Assembly (NCBI GenBank): GCA_030762175.1
Contig: CM060831.1
Coordinates: forward strand, 188,501-252,500
Length of the DNA: 64,000 bases
Direction of reading: 5' to 3'
From: Metallyticus violacea
Taxonomy: Eukaryota; Arthropoda; Insecta; Mantodea; Metallyticidae
Shown: piece by piece, positions 21,576-35,420 of the stretch
Numbering within the stretch: position 1 is the stretch's first letter
Layout: the number at the start of each line of letters is the position of its first letter
Translations under genes and position numbers: made by a program
The notes under the pieces: generated by a model
Database searches by the model: none
Told to the model about the DNA's origin: nothing
The model's input: only the letters and a program-made list of their open reading frames with translations

Positions 21576-24500
21576 CATCGTTTTATCTTTGTCTGTCCTA
21601 TATCTATACCTTTATTCTCTTCCATTATGATTATTATTTAATTGTTCCTCACCTTGTGACTGCTAATATTACGTTACCTACTATACCAGCCCCTTGATAC
21701 ACTTACTCGTTAACAATTTATACTTAATTGTAACTTGAGATGTCCTCTAAGCTTACATCTGCATTTTTCACTTTAAATCTCTTAGACTCCCATTAATTTT
21801 GTGCAAATGCTAACTGCTGTTATGCAGCTTGTTAACACTTTCTTTACTATTTTACACTCATTCACTTTTTATCTGCGTAACTGCGACAGCTGAGTAACAT
21901 ATCCATTAGTTAAATATGCGTTAACTACTCGGAGGGTATCACACCCGCTAGGTTACATATCTACGTTCGTGAAACTGGAAGGTTACAGGACCGTCTTTTT
22001 AACTTTGCTATATATTCAAGAAAAATTGATAGATTAAATGGCGGGGTACCCAAGCCTACTGGATGGGTGATTTGATTCGGCAAGTCAGATTGCTGGCTTG
22101 GTACATGTTTGTATACTTTTTCCTCCCTTTCTGGGTTCCCTCTTGATTCATTCTATTTCACAATATTCTTTCCACACTATTACTATATAATTTGCACCCG
22201 AAGGCCTTTTTAACACTTTTATTAACTGTTGATTTCCGCCGATACCACTTTGATAATTTGACCCGGGATGTATTGAAACTGTACTACCACTTCCGTTACC
22301 TCTTATGACATCATTCTACTTTGCACACTATTCAAACTACCGTTAACAAAAGGAGCTCATTCATTATGTTACTGCCACTCTCCGTATGCTTCACTTTTAA
22401 TTTGTCTTACTTCTTGTACTCCTGATCCCTGATCTGGGTGCAGTTAGTAAAGTTGCTGGGTAGATCACATCTCACATTTCTGGCTAAATATGTCATGTCT
22501 AACTAATGGGTAGATTTGTCAGCTAGATAATTGTTTGTTTTAGGTACAAAAATGTGTAATTACCATAGATCAGTTATCAAGTTCCCTGGATATATGATAT
22601 AGTTGGTTCATTACGTAATTAGATTCATAGGATAAGTAGCATCGTTCATAGTTCATTCATGAACATAAAGCTATTAGGTAAGATGGATGCCTAAGTAACT
22701 TTTCTGCATCGGTGTTGCAGTATGGTTGATTGGTGCTATTGGATCAATAACACTGGTCAAAATGTTCATTAAATAAATAAAAGTGACCTATCTCACTTAT
22801 TTTATATACGCTGATCGCGAATAAGGCATTTGAAAAGCTTTGAACATGTAACATTTTTTTCGCACACTTACCTTCCATTGTCAGGAAATAGTATAAAAAT
22901 AGGAGAAGGCCAGTCCACATTGAACCAAGTGCCTATCGCATAATTATGTACTATTCCCAATCTCTTAAGATACAATACAATGTGAAGCAGCTTATATATT
23001 GGTAAATAAGAAAATGGGCGATTTATTGTTTTATTACCTCAACAGCTGCAGAATGGAATCGCAATTTATTTCAGGCAAAAACACAGAATGTGAAAGTAAA
23101 CTATAGTTATATGAGAGAAACAAACATTCTGGTCATCTTGTGTATCAGTTCAGTTTGAAGAAGTATCTGGTGTTCTGCTAGTTATTCTGCAGTTGTGACA
23201 AATGGAACATAAACATATTTTCTGCAAAATTTCTGCAAATAGTTTCTGTTAAATTTGTAGTAAACTTAACCTTGAGATCACAATGCCGATCAATTACATA
23301 CTATGTAAAAATAGCTGTTACTTTTCTGTGGCTGTTAAGTGGGCTAACAGGACAAAAATTGGACGTCACATGTACATCATAACTGTTACATGAAGTCGAC
23401 AGAATGGTTGAAGGGGAAAAACACCCACATGTAATTTGCTGTTCCAATGCCTTTGCAAGAACCTAAGCGATTTAAAAGATTTGTTATTTCCTCATTACCA
23501 AGAGAGGTATTTTCAAAGAAAACTAAAGATAAATTTGTATATCCTGATGTTCTTTCAGAAACAAGAGTCGTGCCACATTCTCCCCATCTTATTCTTATTC
23601 CTTTAACTATTAGGGAATCCATCATTCTTGAGTCATCGCAATCTTCAAACAGTTCAATTTGTGCTCATTCTTTCACTTCTATTGATTCCACCCTCATTTC
23701 TGGAAAATATAATACCCCACATCTAATAGTGCTTAGCAACTGAGGGGTTTAGTAATTCCAAGCAACAGGCCGGGCTATTACATTCGACATTACAACAATG
23801 GAACTTATTAACTAAGACGCTAAGATTTCGGTATTTGAAAACGAAATAAAGAACAAGCTAGTTATTTTGCAGTGCAGAATGCTATCAGTGATTGTAGAAT
23901 TGTAAATGAGTTGATGACAAATTAGATATTGATTACAATCAAGAATGGAGACTGGTTATTCATCATCAAAAATCAGCTAAAAAGCAGAATTATTGCAAAA
24001 TGGAAACATAATACCTTCCATTCCAGTGGTTCATTCAGTTGGTATGAACTTATGAAAACATGTACTTTATTGAATACAATGAACATTGCTGGGTAATTTG
24101 TGGGATTTAAAAGTAATAATTTTATTGGTTTAATTACAAGAGGATATACCAAGTTCTGTTGTTTCTTATGTTTGTTGGACAGTAGGATAATAGCACATAT
24201 TCTGTGGTGAAGGACTGACCTTCCGGAATACATTACATTCCTGGGGATCCGTTAGAAGTGAAATGCTTGTACAACCAGAAAAAGTACTATTTTCTTCACT
24301 GCACATTAAACTTGGGCTCATGAAAAAATTTCTGACTTCTCTAGATAAAAGCTGTTTCATTGACAAGTGATGCTAAATTAAAAGAGGGCATATTTATCAG
24401 TCCACAAATTGGGAATATTTTTGAGGAACAACTTACACCTTATGAATTAGCAGCATGGAAATCTTAAGCATCTTTGTAAACGGGGTTTCATGGAATCACA

Positions 24501-25857
24501 GTGAAAAATTGGCTTTCTAGCAGAATAATTGTTTCATTACTTATAATTCTTAAACTAATGCAGTAATATCAAGGTTGAGGGTCTTATTTCTGGAGTAGAA
24601 TAATTTGGCATGTTCGTACTTTTTACCAATTAGATGCTGAATTTTTAAGATAATGAGCAATGTCCTTAAACATTTAAAACATATCAGCAACTATATTCTG
24701 GTGAGATGAAGGACCTTGAATGAGTTATCTGGACAGTATTGGGTGCTGCAAACACAGATGAACAGTAGGCACATTAAAATGTGTTATATATTCAAGACCG
24801 TAATGGCACAAAACATACGAGTATCTGACAATTTGCCCTTAATTTTTACTTATTATCTTTCTCTATAAGAGAGCTAGCAACCATATCTGCATTTCTTTGG
24901 CTATAAATATGATAACTTGTTGCATGTACTACACTTTGTGACAAATGAAGAACTTGGCGTTACTGAAACACATTTATTTTTCACCTATTCTGGCAATTTC
25001 CTTGTCTTATTATTTTATGTCTTTTGTTTCAGATTTCTTTACATTTGACATGGTGTTATATATAGCTACATGAATAGCCTCGAACTCACTTCTGTTCATT
25101 TTTCAGTACTGGCAAATCTATTTCATTTGCATCAACTGCAGCTTTAATGGAAGCAATATAATTCACTTGTCTACATGGGAAAATACTTTGAGAGGATTAT
25201 GTGCTAGGGGTTTAAGTAGCTATTGCTTCATCTTCAAAGTAACTTATTTTTTAAACATTTTATTCCTCACACACATTAATATTAATATGTTTTATCTTTC
25301 TCCTATTCTTTTCTGTTCAGTTCTTAGCCAGTTCATATAAGTTAATTTGTTCAGCTAAAATATATGGATTTCTATTTCTATTATCCCTATTTATTCTTTA
25401 TTATTTCTGATTATCATTAGTTTACTTCTTATAAAGTTTTGCAAAATATATACAGCATGCAGCAAAATGTAAACCACAAATCTTTCTCTTCCCCCTCTTG
25501 GGGAGAATGACCTTGTTCCTATCTCCCCCCCTATTTTTCCCACTGACTATTTGTACACAATTTCGAGTAATTTTACTATACATTTTGCACCACACTGTAT
25601 AACACAGCTCTCAATACTTCTGTCACAGTTGAATTCAGCAGTGCCCAATTAGTACCAGGTACCTTTATACCCCAAGATTGCATTTTAGCTCTCTCTCTCT
25701 TCTCTACCAGAATTACAACTACCTGTCAAATTAAAAAGTAATGCAGCATTTCTGAAATTTCAAACAAAATAATATTACTTACAAATTTACTTCCCAACTT
25801 GTTGAAGCAGGAAATGTCTCAAAATTTCCTATTTAATTATAATTGCTTCTGATTACT
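21576..25857. other. Long AT-rich stretch, no gene recognised
   Basis: Frames at 23,386-23,743 (98 aa plus, 79 aa minus) overlap on opposite strands and match no family I know. Frames at 23,973-24,366 likewise. A stretch near 25,560 is pyrimidine-rich. The region could be intronic to the DnaJ gene but shows no splice-bounded frame I can defend. Confidence 0.45.

Positions 25858-25935
<78 letters not shown>
25858..25935. repeat. (CAA)n(TAA)n microsatellite at the LINE 3' end
   Basis: About 30 bases of CAA triplets followed by about 45 bases of TAA triplets, next to the 3' side of the minus-strand LINE. Confidence 0.95.
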
Positions 25936-26029
25936 TCTTGTTTCAGGCAATCAAGGGTATTAATATTATAATTAAATTTGAATTTATTTCAAATTAATAA
26001 TACAAGTTTACTCTTTACAACAACAGTAC

Positions 26030-26330
26030 TCCTTTACAATCACTCAATCACGCAAATACAAACTATATGGGACCTCCATCTATTTTCTATGTACCCCTCA
26101 CAATTACAATATTTACTATATTTCATCATATACTACCTTTACCTTTAAACATAACAATTAGAAACAGTGCCTTCGGCAATTCCAGAAGGCACTGACTCCA
26201 TTCAAAATTTGTTTCTAATTGATTGGCTCAGCCCCCCAGTCCCAGGTTCATCAGCAGTTACCTGCTGGAATATCCAGAGGACCGCGCTTCGATCCAACCA
26301 AAACAAAACACAACATTAAAAGTAACTCAT
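26030..26330 (-). repeat. Second copy of the LINE 3' untranslated region
   Basis: Direct repeat of 26,548-26,850 with an offset of about 518; the two are separated by about 220 bases of unshared sequence. Confidence 0.8.
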
Positions 26331-26939
26331 ACATTCAGTGCGATATTAAATTATATTTTTTGCTATACTAAACCTTCCTTCTTCTTCTTTTATTGCTTAA
26401 ACTCATTTGGCCATATTTATATCCTTAAGGATTGCTTAATCCTTTGGTCCATATACACACTAACACCTGGTTATTGGTGTATAAGGATCCTGTTTAACTA
26501 ACCTTTTGCATTGAATTTATTTCCATATAATAATATAACAAATTTACTCCTTTACATATCACTCAATCATGCAAATCCAAACTATAAGGGACCTCCATCT
26601 ATTTTAGATGTACCCCTCGCAATTACAATATTTCCCATATTTCGTGATATACTACCTTTACCTTTAAACATAACAATTAAAAACAGTGCCTTCTGGAATT
26701 GTCGAAGGCTCTGGCTCCATTCAAAATTTATTTTAAATTGATTGGCTCAGCCCCCCATTCCCTGCTTCATCAGCAGCTACCTACTGGAATATCCAGGGGA
26801 CCGGGCTTCAATCCAACCACAACAAAACACAACATTAAAAGTAAACTAACATTAGAAAACTAGCCCCATACCTTCCCCTACTCATTCCATCCTCCTTTCA
26901 CTATCCAACAATTTTACTCTCAAGCTCATTTCACATATT

Positions 26940-28402
26940 TTATACCCATAACCATTTTTGTCTTCTCTTGCCTATGTGTTTTCCTAGTTCCTTAATGTTT
27001 TCATCCGACTTTAAATTTAAAATTCTTCTACCTCTTATTTCATCTGGCAGGTTTTCCCATTTTCTTAATAAGAACTCTTCCCTCCAAAACTTAGTTTGCT
27101 TACATTCTAGTATGCAATGCCAAGTACTTTCTGGTTCTGGACACATAGGACATTTCCCCTTACTGTGTCCATTTTTTAATCCACTTAAATATTTTACTCC
27201 TGTTCTAAACCATGCCAACCCTTCCCTTCCTACCTTATCACAAATTTCAACATACCTTTCTCTTCCCCACACATTTTTAGTGTACTATATAATTTCAGAG
27301 ATTTCTAGGTGTTAAGATTTGCCCATATTTCCTGTTTTTCTATATCCTTGATTCTTATTGTTATCTCTTTCCAAAATCCTTTACTCAACCTTTCTCCCTG
27401 GTACCATACTAGTCCCATGCCCACTTCTTGTACAATATTTTGGATTTTAGATAGCCAAGTTTCTCTCCCTTTGATTTTACTTTGTGCTACCAGGCACTGA
27501 TTAATAATATTCTCGTCCTCTAGTCTCCCTATTCTATACGAATATTTCAATACTCTTTCTATGACCTTGCTTGCTTTTATAGCCCCAATCTTCCTAGTTC
27601 CATTAGAGCAACCTCGTTAGGTGAAGATCTAGGTAAGCCCAGAACAATTCTACAAAATAATCTATCTATCATATTTATCCCTTTCCATCCTTCATCTGGC
27701 CCCCAGATTTCTATTCCATACATCATTCTGCTCTCCACCGTTGAACCATATATTCTCTCTAACCATTTTACTTGCATATTTGGTATTTTGTTAACACAAG
27801 ATCTAATTATACTCATGGCTACTTTTCCTTCTGCTACTGCTTTTCTTTTTTGATCACTCCATTTCCCATTACTAGACAATCTAACACCTAAATAATGAAT
27901 TTACTTTACAACTTCAATCTCTGTGCCCTCCCACCACAATTTTTCCCGTTTTTTTTAATTTGAAACCTTTTTTCATCACCATAATCTTATATTTGTTTTT
28001 ATTTATCTCGAGCCCCCATTCTATACAAAAAGTGCCTATAATTTATAATGATCGTTTTAAGCCTATACTTGTTAGAGAACCTGTTACTAAATCATCTGCA
28101 AAGAGCAGACCCGGTATCTCTATATTATTTATAGTTGGCAAACGTACATTACCTTTGCTAATTTCTTCTAAAACATCATCAATAAACAGATTGAAGAGAA
28201 CTGGACTTAATTCACATCCTTGTCTTAGACCTACATTGTTTGATATTTTTCCTGTAACTCTATCGCTCTCATATTTAACATGAAATTCATTTTCCTTATA
28301 AATATTCTGTATTATCTTTATAAAATTCTGACTTACCCCTTTCTTTCTCAATTTAACCCAAAGTGCTTCTCTAGAAATGGTATAATTAAATGGAGGACCC
28401 AA
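26940..28402 (-). pseudogene. LINE reverse transcriptase and C-terminal zinc knuckle, decayed
   Basis: From 28,402 the frame encodes RT: GLRQGCELSPVLFNLFIDDV then LLFADDLVTGS, the catalytic ADD box near 28,100. Frames at 27,879-27,577 (KWLERIYGSTVESRMMYGIE) and 27,550-27,305 (GFWKEITIRIKDIEKQE) follow. The last segment (27,272-26,940) has CPMCPEPESTWHCILECKQ, a CxxC...H....C knuckle. The fragments match their counterparts in the plus-strand copy in order. EN and the first RT motifs are missing. Confidence 0.85.
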
Positions 28403-29644
28403 TATTATATGTATTAGTGTCTGTATGTAGATGTCTTTTTGCTTAGTAAGCGATATTTAAGTTATCTTTCAATAATACCATGCCTTTGTTATTTGCTTGT
28501 AAAAGGGAAAGGCAATGCTGTTCTTTGTTGGGGACATCAGCTGTACCTGAGAAAAAGATCTTTTGTTAAAATTTTACCCTTTTGTCAAACCCTCACGGAC
28601 AGTCCAGCCGGCCCGGTTCGGCGCCTGAGGTCATAACGTTGTAAATGACTACGGTTCAATTGGAAACGATACTTGCCATCAAAAGGAAATACCGCAGAAA
28701 GAAACACGCGTTTTCACAGAAACCCACATATTTAGCTGGTTCTAAGGCAGGCCGCAAAAATGGCTAAAACGTGCTATATCTCGAGAATCTAGTGAAAGGT
28801 AGATGTCCGCGACTTTGCTAGCGTGGGAATAGCGTGGGAAGAGAATAAGAAATAATTTCTGGTAAAAACCCAGAATCTTCAACCAATCAACATGTTTAAA
28901 ATCCGAAGAATTAAAGCAAACTGGTAATAGACCATGCGCTATTGTGATCCAATAATATTCTAGAAGGAACCAAATTCAATTCATTTAAAGGAATTAAATT
29001 TTCGCGAGGGAGGAGCGAGCTGGCATAAGAGATTTAATATTAACTACGAGAAGTTAAGTTCTGAAGCAATGGTGACAGGAAGCAGTCCTAACAGTAACAG
29101 CAGTAAGAATAGTAGCAAGAGTGGCAATCAGTCTGTATCTGCCTTATCCAGTGTTGTAGTAGAATAGTGAAACCGTCGCGAAGAGTCAAAGTAACTCGTT
29201 CAATCAGTGAGAGTCAGCCAGGCAGCGCAACGTAATAGTAATAAAAATCACAGTAGTAGTAAAGTGAATAAATATGCGAGTGAATACAGCGAGCTATAAT
29301 TCGCCCAAGCACAGCATGTCCAGAACCTTCCCAGCAGTCAAATAAATTAAATGTTCAACCAGAGCCGAACTTCATTATTACAGTGAACAATTTCCTTCTT
29401 CCCCAATGACTTCAAGTCATTAAAAACAGTAAAAAAATTCCCCTGAGATTTCTATCCTCTGTGTTGGAACCACAGAGTTAGGAAGCATTGAACTCCCGAC
29501 TCCTAGAGCCGAGGCAAAAGAAGAAGACACCTAATTGTCTGATTAAAATAACATTCAATCACCCCTTTTAATTCCTCTGCATTGGAACCACAATTATTCC
29601 CGTTCCAAATTTCTCTGGCAGCAATCGGGTGATCAATTCCCATA
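28403..29644. other. No recognised gene; one short Ser/Asn-rich frame
   Basis: Starting at about 29,070 a plus frame reads MVTGSSPNSNSSKNSSKSGN and stops after some 32 codons. The surrounding sequence is rich in agtagtaa-type words and could be the leader of an unrecognised element. Nothing else seen. Confidence 0.4.
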
Positions 29645-29952
29645 CACCGCCACGGGTGGCCGAGGTCGTTAAGGCACGGATTCATGAGCGGGAAGTCTGG
29701 GGTTCGAAACTCGCCAGTACCCTCCCTGACATGGTTTTTTTCCCCCAGGTTTTCCTCAGTCTTCATAACTGGCAAATGCCGGGGAGGTACCTAACCTTAG
29801 GCCTGGAGCTCTTCCCTCCTTAAAAAAAAATAATCCTTTCACAATACATAATTTCATTTCATGTATCATCAGTGTCCACCGCCTGTGGTGCCTCAGTAGT
29901 AAAAACGGAAAACATTACTCACAAAAAAAAAAAAAAAAAAAAAAAAAAAAAC
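29645..29952 (+). mobile_element. tRNA-derived SINE, second family, full length
   Basis: The head has A-box-like GGTGGCCGAGGTCGTTAAGG and B-box-like GGGGTTCGAAACTC. The body contains ccaggttttcctcagtcttc and gcaaatgccggggaggtacc. A second module with caccgcctgtggtgcctcag at 29,877-29,895 is followed by a run of about 31 A. The body and second module recur at 47,058-47,272. Frames here are incidental. Confidence 0.85.
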
Positions 29953-30109
29953 AGTACTGAGGATATGGAATATCGATAAAATAAGCATTAAAATTAATTA
30001 AAAATAAAATTAAACAAAATTAAAACAAAAAACTATTGAAATTATTTAAAGAACTGTATGTATATTTACGATCTATTTTGATTAGAAAAAAAGAGAGACC
30101 CAATTACAT

Positions 30110-31190
30110 TTCTTTCTTAATGCAATTTTCTCTATCAGGATTGGGGCTACCTGTCTAACTAAATAGAAGTGCAACATCGATGAACTTAGAAACAAAATAT
30201 TATTACTGTAAAAATTGCTGATCAACTTAGAAACAAAATATTATTACCCTAAAAATTACAAATAGTCATCTATGTGCAGAAAATACGTCAGTAGCGCCAA
30301 TTTGAACATAATGGAAGGTGAACCAATGACATAAATAACTCAATAATTTATTTTCTCCTTACGGTCTTCTAAACGTTACCTACCAACAACTAAATAAATG
30401 CAGTATCGATGAAAGTACGAACCAAAGTGTTAAAAATTAGTACAGGAGTAGTATAGTCATCCATGAGGAGAAGCTGTGTCATTGGCACTTGATTCAATAT
30501 AAAAAAACCGCGATCCAATTGCATTAATAGCACAAGAACAGATTATTTACTAAGGGCATCGTATCAGGCACATGCCCTTAACTAAAGTAATATCAATATC
30601 GGTTAAACTATGAAAATTTGTAAAACTGTACTCAAATACTAACATTGTCACTCACGGAGACAAAACTGCAATTTTACGCCTATTTTAATCTAAAAATGGG
30701 ATTACATAATTATATTTCCATCACAAGAACGAAATTTTCCTACCGATATTCATGTTTTAACCGGCGGATACTGAGCAAGGTAGAATTTTTTTTTTTTTTT
30801 TTTTTGAGATTTATATATTATTAATGGGACAAATAACTAAAATGTTGTTCTTGTCATTTTTGTCAAGAAACTGTCACTGCCGTTAATTCCATGTAAAAAT
30901 TGGCCGTACTACATACATTTCCTTACCAAGAACGAAATGTTCTTAAAGGAATTTTGACTTATTTACCGGTACCTAAGCCAGCATTATCGGTGAAAGAACT
31001 GACAAAGTATTAATGATGTAAAATTATAGAAATTACTAATATTTGTCATCTATGGGGAGAAACTGTCCCATACTCGACATTAAAAAAATGGCAATTCAAT
31101 TACATTCGCTCCGCAAAAAGGTATTATTACCGGCATTCCAGCAGCTACACGACACTTCAATTTGTGCAATATAGGCGAAATTTGAGACGC
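30110..31190 (+). repeat. Diverged satellite block, about five monomers of the 19-21 kb family
   Basis: Anchors of the type agtcatctatgtgcagaaaa lie near 30,272, 30,458, 30,653, 30,866 and 31,057, spacings 186-213. Each is preceded by aaaaatta.. and followed by a cattggcacttgattcaata-like segment and tccatcacaagaacgaaatt. Same orientation as the other blocks. Confidence 0.75.
30784..30805. repeat. Poly(T) tract inside the satellite block
   Basis: About 22 T, interrupting a monomer. Confidence 0.9.
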
Positions 31191-34100
31191 ATCTCCCGCC
31201 CCATACCCCGCAAAGAAACAAATTTGCGTGTCGAGTAAATTATAGCTCATTAATATTACCCAATGTCTCGTATATTGTAAATAGCATGAAGCGTACTCTT
31301 TGTATTAATATCTAGTAGACGTGGTATATGATTTCATAAGGGAGAATAGAAGACTACAGGTTTGATATCAATTATATAATTATTTTCTATAAGTTAAATT
31401 ATGAATATGTAATAAATTCCTTGTAAAAAGCAAGTGTTTGCAGAATAGTATATAACTTGGTGCGGTTGCTAATGGAGTCTCGTCGAGAGTCGCGAGATAA
31501 TAATAGAATTGTGCACCTGACAAGGACAGGTTATAATCCTTTTGTATTTTAGAGAAGACACTAATCTATTAGAAACAGTAAACATTACTAAGGAAACGGT
31601 TAACTCAGGTGCTGGCGAGAACTGACCCCTTTCACTTTCACATCGCATGACGATGAATTCACCAATCATAGACCAAAGAGTTTGATAGTTTAAAGTGAGC
31701 GCGTATGGGAGGTTGATAGCTCAAACTTTAAAATGGGTGCGTATGGGAGATTCAGAGCTCACCAATAATATTTCAATATTTTGAAGGCTCAGCGAGCCGT
31801 GAACTCCCTTCTGTGGACCCTGTTAGCTCTTAGGTTAAAGTGGTGGCATTTTTGATATTAGTATAAAAGGAGAAACTTCTTTGCAAGAACGTTTTTGATA
31901 GATTGCAAGTCAGAGATGCAGGTGGACTATTAGGGAGAAACTGGTTTATAGGTGCTCATTTCAATGTCAAAACATGGAATATTTCTACTGTAAGGAAATT
32001 TCTCTGCCGACCACCGAAGCAATGAAGTATCGCAAAAAATACGACAGAAACATTATTAATGTGGTTATGTTCAGCTGAATATTTCATTTTGGTTTTGTTT
32101 TATATTGAAATCATTTATAAATCCCTAAGCAGTTTTCTATACCTTTTTATCGACGAAGTCGATATATTCACACTGTATATATACACTGCTGTTTCATTTC
32201 TTCCTTTAGAAACATTTTTACAATGAACGCTGAATTCTTTCTTTGTTCCCAAAACATAAAAATATAAAATCGGATTTTAATAGGGCAAAATAATTCATCT
32301 CATCTGTTCTTAGCAATAGCTAGATTATTAATTCATTCTAAGATCACATGGGCTCAATGAAAACAGAATGAGGAAAATTTGCATTAATTCAAGGACAGAC
32401 ACAAGCTTGTTGAAAGTAAATAATCATAAATACAGCTTACAATATTACAGTGAGGTTTGAAAAAGCCTCTAGTTTTGGAATCCATGAAAGTATCCATATT
32501 CACTCACAATCCAACTGATAAATGGAGAAAAATTACGATTGAAGTGCAAAGAGAAAGTTATAAATACAAGTCAATTGTCCCTGATGTCAGAAATTGAACC
32601 ATCTCACTAACAAAACTTCATTTTAAATCTTAGTTATTGGAGCCTTACTGAGTATTTCACAATAACCTATAGGACACTTTATACCAGTCAAAGGGCTCAA
32701 AAATGGTAAATTGGCTATGGCCAAAAACATAACTGAGTAAGGTGAAGAGAACGACAGTACCAGTGATTCCAATGGAAAGAACTTTGTTTTGGTTTTTTTT
32801 TTCCCCAACTTTTTTCATTTCAAGTCAGTACATAATGTACGCATTAATTTTTTTTTTCTTTTAATGTGCTTAGAATATTGTTTTCGTTGAATATTTTAAA
32901 CAAATCATAATTTTAATTCATTCTTGTGACACATTTTCCTTCTAATTAAATGCAAACATTTATCCTTCTCTCGAGCCAAATGTAGAAGTATAACGGACAT
33001 TATCCATGTTTTTTCTCCCATTTGGAGAGTCCTTCAAACACAATAAAGGAGGTACGTGCAAGAAGCCCTTCCTGACAAAGTAAGAAGAAAAATATCACAA
33101 CAATTACAAATTTAACTGCCACTATAATAAGATATGGAAAAACCAAAACTTTCTCTACTGATTTGCAATAATAAATGATCATATATGTTCCTGCCTTCGA
33201 AATGCACACACAGCGCATCACCGCTATACATATGTTTTAGAGAGAGAAAGAGAGAGGGAGAAACTGAACCAAGAAATATAAAGAGAATATTATATTTCCT
33301 GTCATAACTTATAACTATCAAAATAAACAAAAATGCATTTATCGAACAACAACAATTTTGAGTCTTAAGTAAATGTAATGCACTGAAATTTGTTAGGTAT
33401 TAGCACTCATTTAAAATTGTACACAGTACACATTTACAACTTTAAAAGCTTGTTATTGCACATTTCAAATGCTTGTTCTTTCAGAAAAACATAGTATGCA
33501 TATGTTATGTTTTAGGTAAGAAGAAAAGTGAGAGCATTATACCAAATACCAGGCTGTTGGTCATTAAAATCTCCGTAAACTGGCTGAAATACTGTTATAA
33601 TAATATACAGCGATACTGATGAGAAATGTCCTGTAAGACCTTTGCCATACCTTCTCAAAACTAAAAAAAAGCTCAGAAAGTAACATTCAGAGCTTTCTTG
33701 GTGCCATAAATCTGTGAAACATTATTACTTTAAATAAATGGCAAGAAAAATAAAATTATATACTGAATCCTATAAAGGCACTCAGTTTTAATTAGGAAGT
33801 CCTATTGCAGCACACTGCTGAAAAGGGAAATGGAAATCTGTATGGGGAGAATGACTATGGGTTTTTTTCTAGCAAAGCACAAAGAACAGAAAATAACTAA
33901 TTCGTGGTCTAATAGTTTACTACCATACCCACCACATTTGTGTGAGGTCATCAACTTATAAGGATTAGACCTAAGCCCTAACAGACTGTGTGAACAATTC
34001 TAATTTAAACTTGGCACCTACAGATGTGAGAGGAATAGGTCATCATCTCAAGTGTCATATGTATAAGGTATTCCTTGAACACAAAATGGCATGAAATATT

Positions 34101-34858
34101 TTCTATGGTCCGCTTTTTTCAGGTATGGAGTTCTTTTACATTCTTTTTTAAATTCGGTAAATGGATAACTGCTTATGATGGTGCATGAGCTTAGCAAGAC
34201 AACTTCAGATTTATTCCTTCAAATTCTGAAGATTTCCTTGTTTCTCATTAATTTAAGTTTACATTTTATTTCTGATATATATATATACGTGATGATTCAT
34301 AACACTGCATAAGCCTACTTCTATTTACTGTAAAAGAGTGTTAATATCTGTTTCCCTTTAATTCAATGGAGCATTAATGGAAAGATTTCTCACTTTTATC
34401 AACTCAAACTTTTAGTTTATTATACTTCATCACAATAACCTAAATATAACATAAGTTTAATCCTTTGTTGATAGTATTCTATGCAATCTGACGTTTTCTA
34501 ATAAGTCTCCTGCAATACACTGAGGTTGGTTTGTTTGGTTAAACAAGTTGCAAGAATTTTGATTTCTATTACGAATTAAGCGTTCTATAAGAGTACATTA
34601 AATTGCTCTGACAACTCTTAGTTATCTATTTAAAAGGATTTGGACAGCATGTATAATGTAAATTATCATCTCATCTTACTATTACAGGCCAATTGAGAAA
34701 TTCTAAGAAAAAAATTATATTATCTATTCCAAATATCATACTGCTTAATACCTTATAATGAAGAGTTACAACTCAGCAACAGTTCGCACTGATGCTAGTA
34801 AAGTATAACAGTTTGAGACATTTTCTGATTTGATCTTTCTCATGGTAGTCTTATCAAT
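31191..34858. other. No recognised gene
   Basis: A short direct duplication (about 40 bp, with gcgtatgggag in both units) lies at 31,690-31,765. Frames at 32,623-32,808 and 33,000-33,330 are hydrophobic AT-driven frames without a recognised domain. Confidence 0.45.
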
Positions 34859-34859
34859 T

Positions 34860-35420
34860 ACGAGGTTGTATCAGAAAGTGAAGGCAAGAACATGATGTAT
34901 CGTTCCAAGTGCAACCAATAAGGACAGTGTGCACTTAAAGCATTATTCCACTAGATTCTGTATTCTGGTAGAGAACACTTAAGATTACTAGAGATCCAGC
35001 TGATGATAGAAAGGTTGAGTTCTGGGCTTTATCTAGGAAGTTCCAGAACCTTGAAACCCTAATGGTTGATGTTTTAACCGTATGGATGGCTTCATGTGAA
35101 GTTGCAACAATAATTATTTCTTTAGCAAGGTTTGAATTGCTGGTTTTCGATTATTGTCCAGCAAAGCTCTTCTCGTACAGTTCATCGTTCATAACTTTTC
35201 CTTGCAGTAGATCTTTTGAGTCCCAAAAAACTGTTAGCATCACATTTACTGCTAAAAATAAATCTTGAATTACTTCTTCCTTGGCGTTTCCGGATGTTTT
35301 CACTACATAGTCTATGTTTGGATTCTGACTCACAGTGATGAACTGCCGTTTTATCACCTGTGACTTTCTTCTTAGAATTCTGTGCCTTGCAGTGTATGTG
35401 TTGGAAGTTCTCAAAACATT
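34860..35420 (-). pseudogene. mariner transposase fragment with possible 3' terminal repeat
   Basis: The minus-strand frame (35,414-35,151) contains NVMLTVFWDSKDLLQGK, the VFWD.KG.LL box with the first catalytic Asp intact. In another frame upstream KTAVHHCESESKH resembles the V.H..PESK stretch of Mos1-type mariners. At 34,858-34,890 the sequence tacgaggttgtatcagaaag looks like a mariner terminus. The catalytic C-terminal half is deleted. Confidence 0.75.

Larger units (their letters stand above)
25936..28402 (-). mobile_element. Non-LTR retrotransposon (same family as 49.4-53.2 kb), 5'-truncated, with duplicated 3' end
   Basis: Minus-strand RT and C-terminal coding (28,402-26,940) is followed by a 3' untranslated region occurring twice in tandem: 26,548-26,850 and 26,030-26,330. 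Both contain gcctttaccttt-type tracts, gggacctccatctatttt and a ctcagccccccattccc-like segment. The plus copy has the matching 3' region at 52,900-53,000 (tggtcccctggaattccagt). The clade is not certain. Confidence 0.85.
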
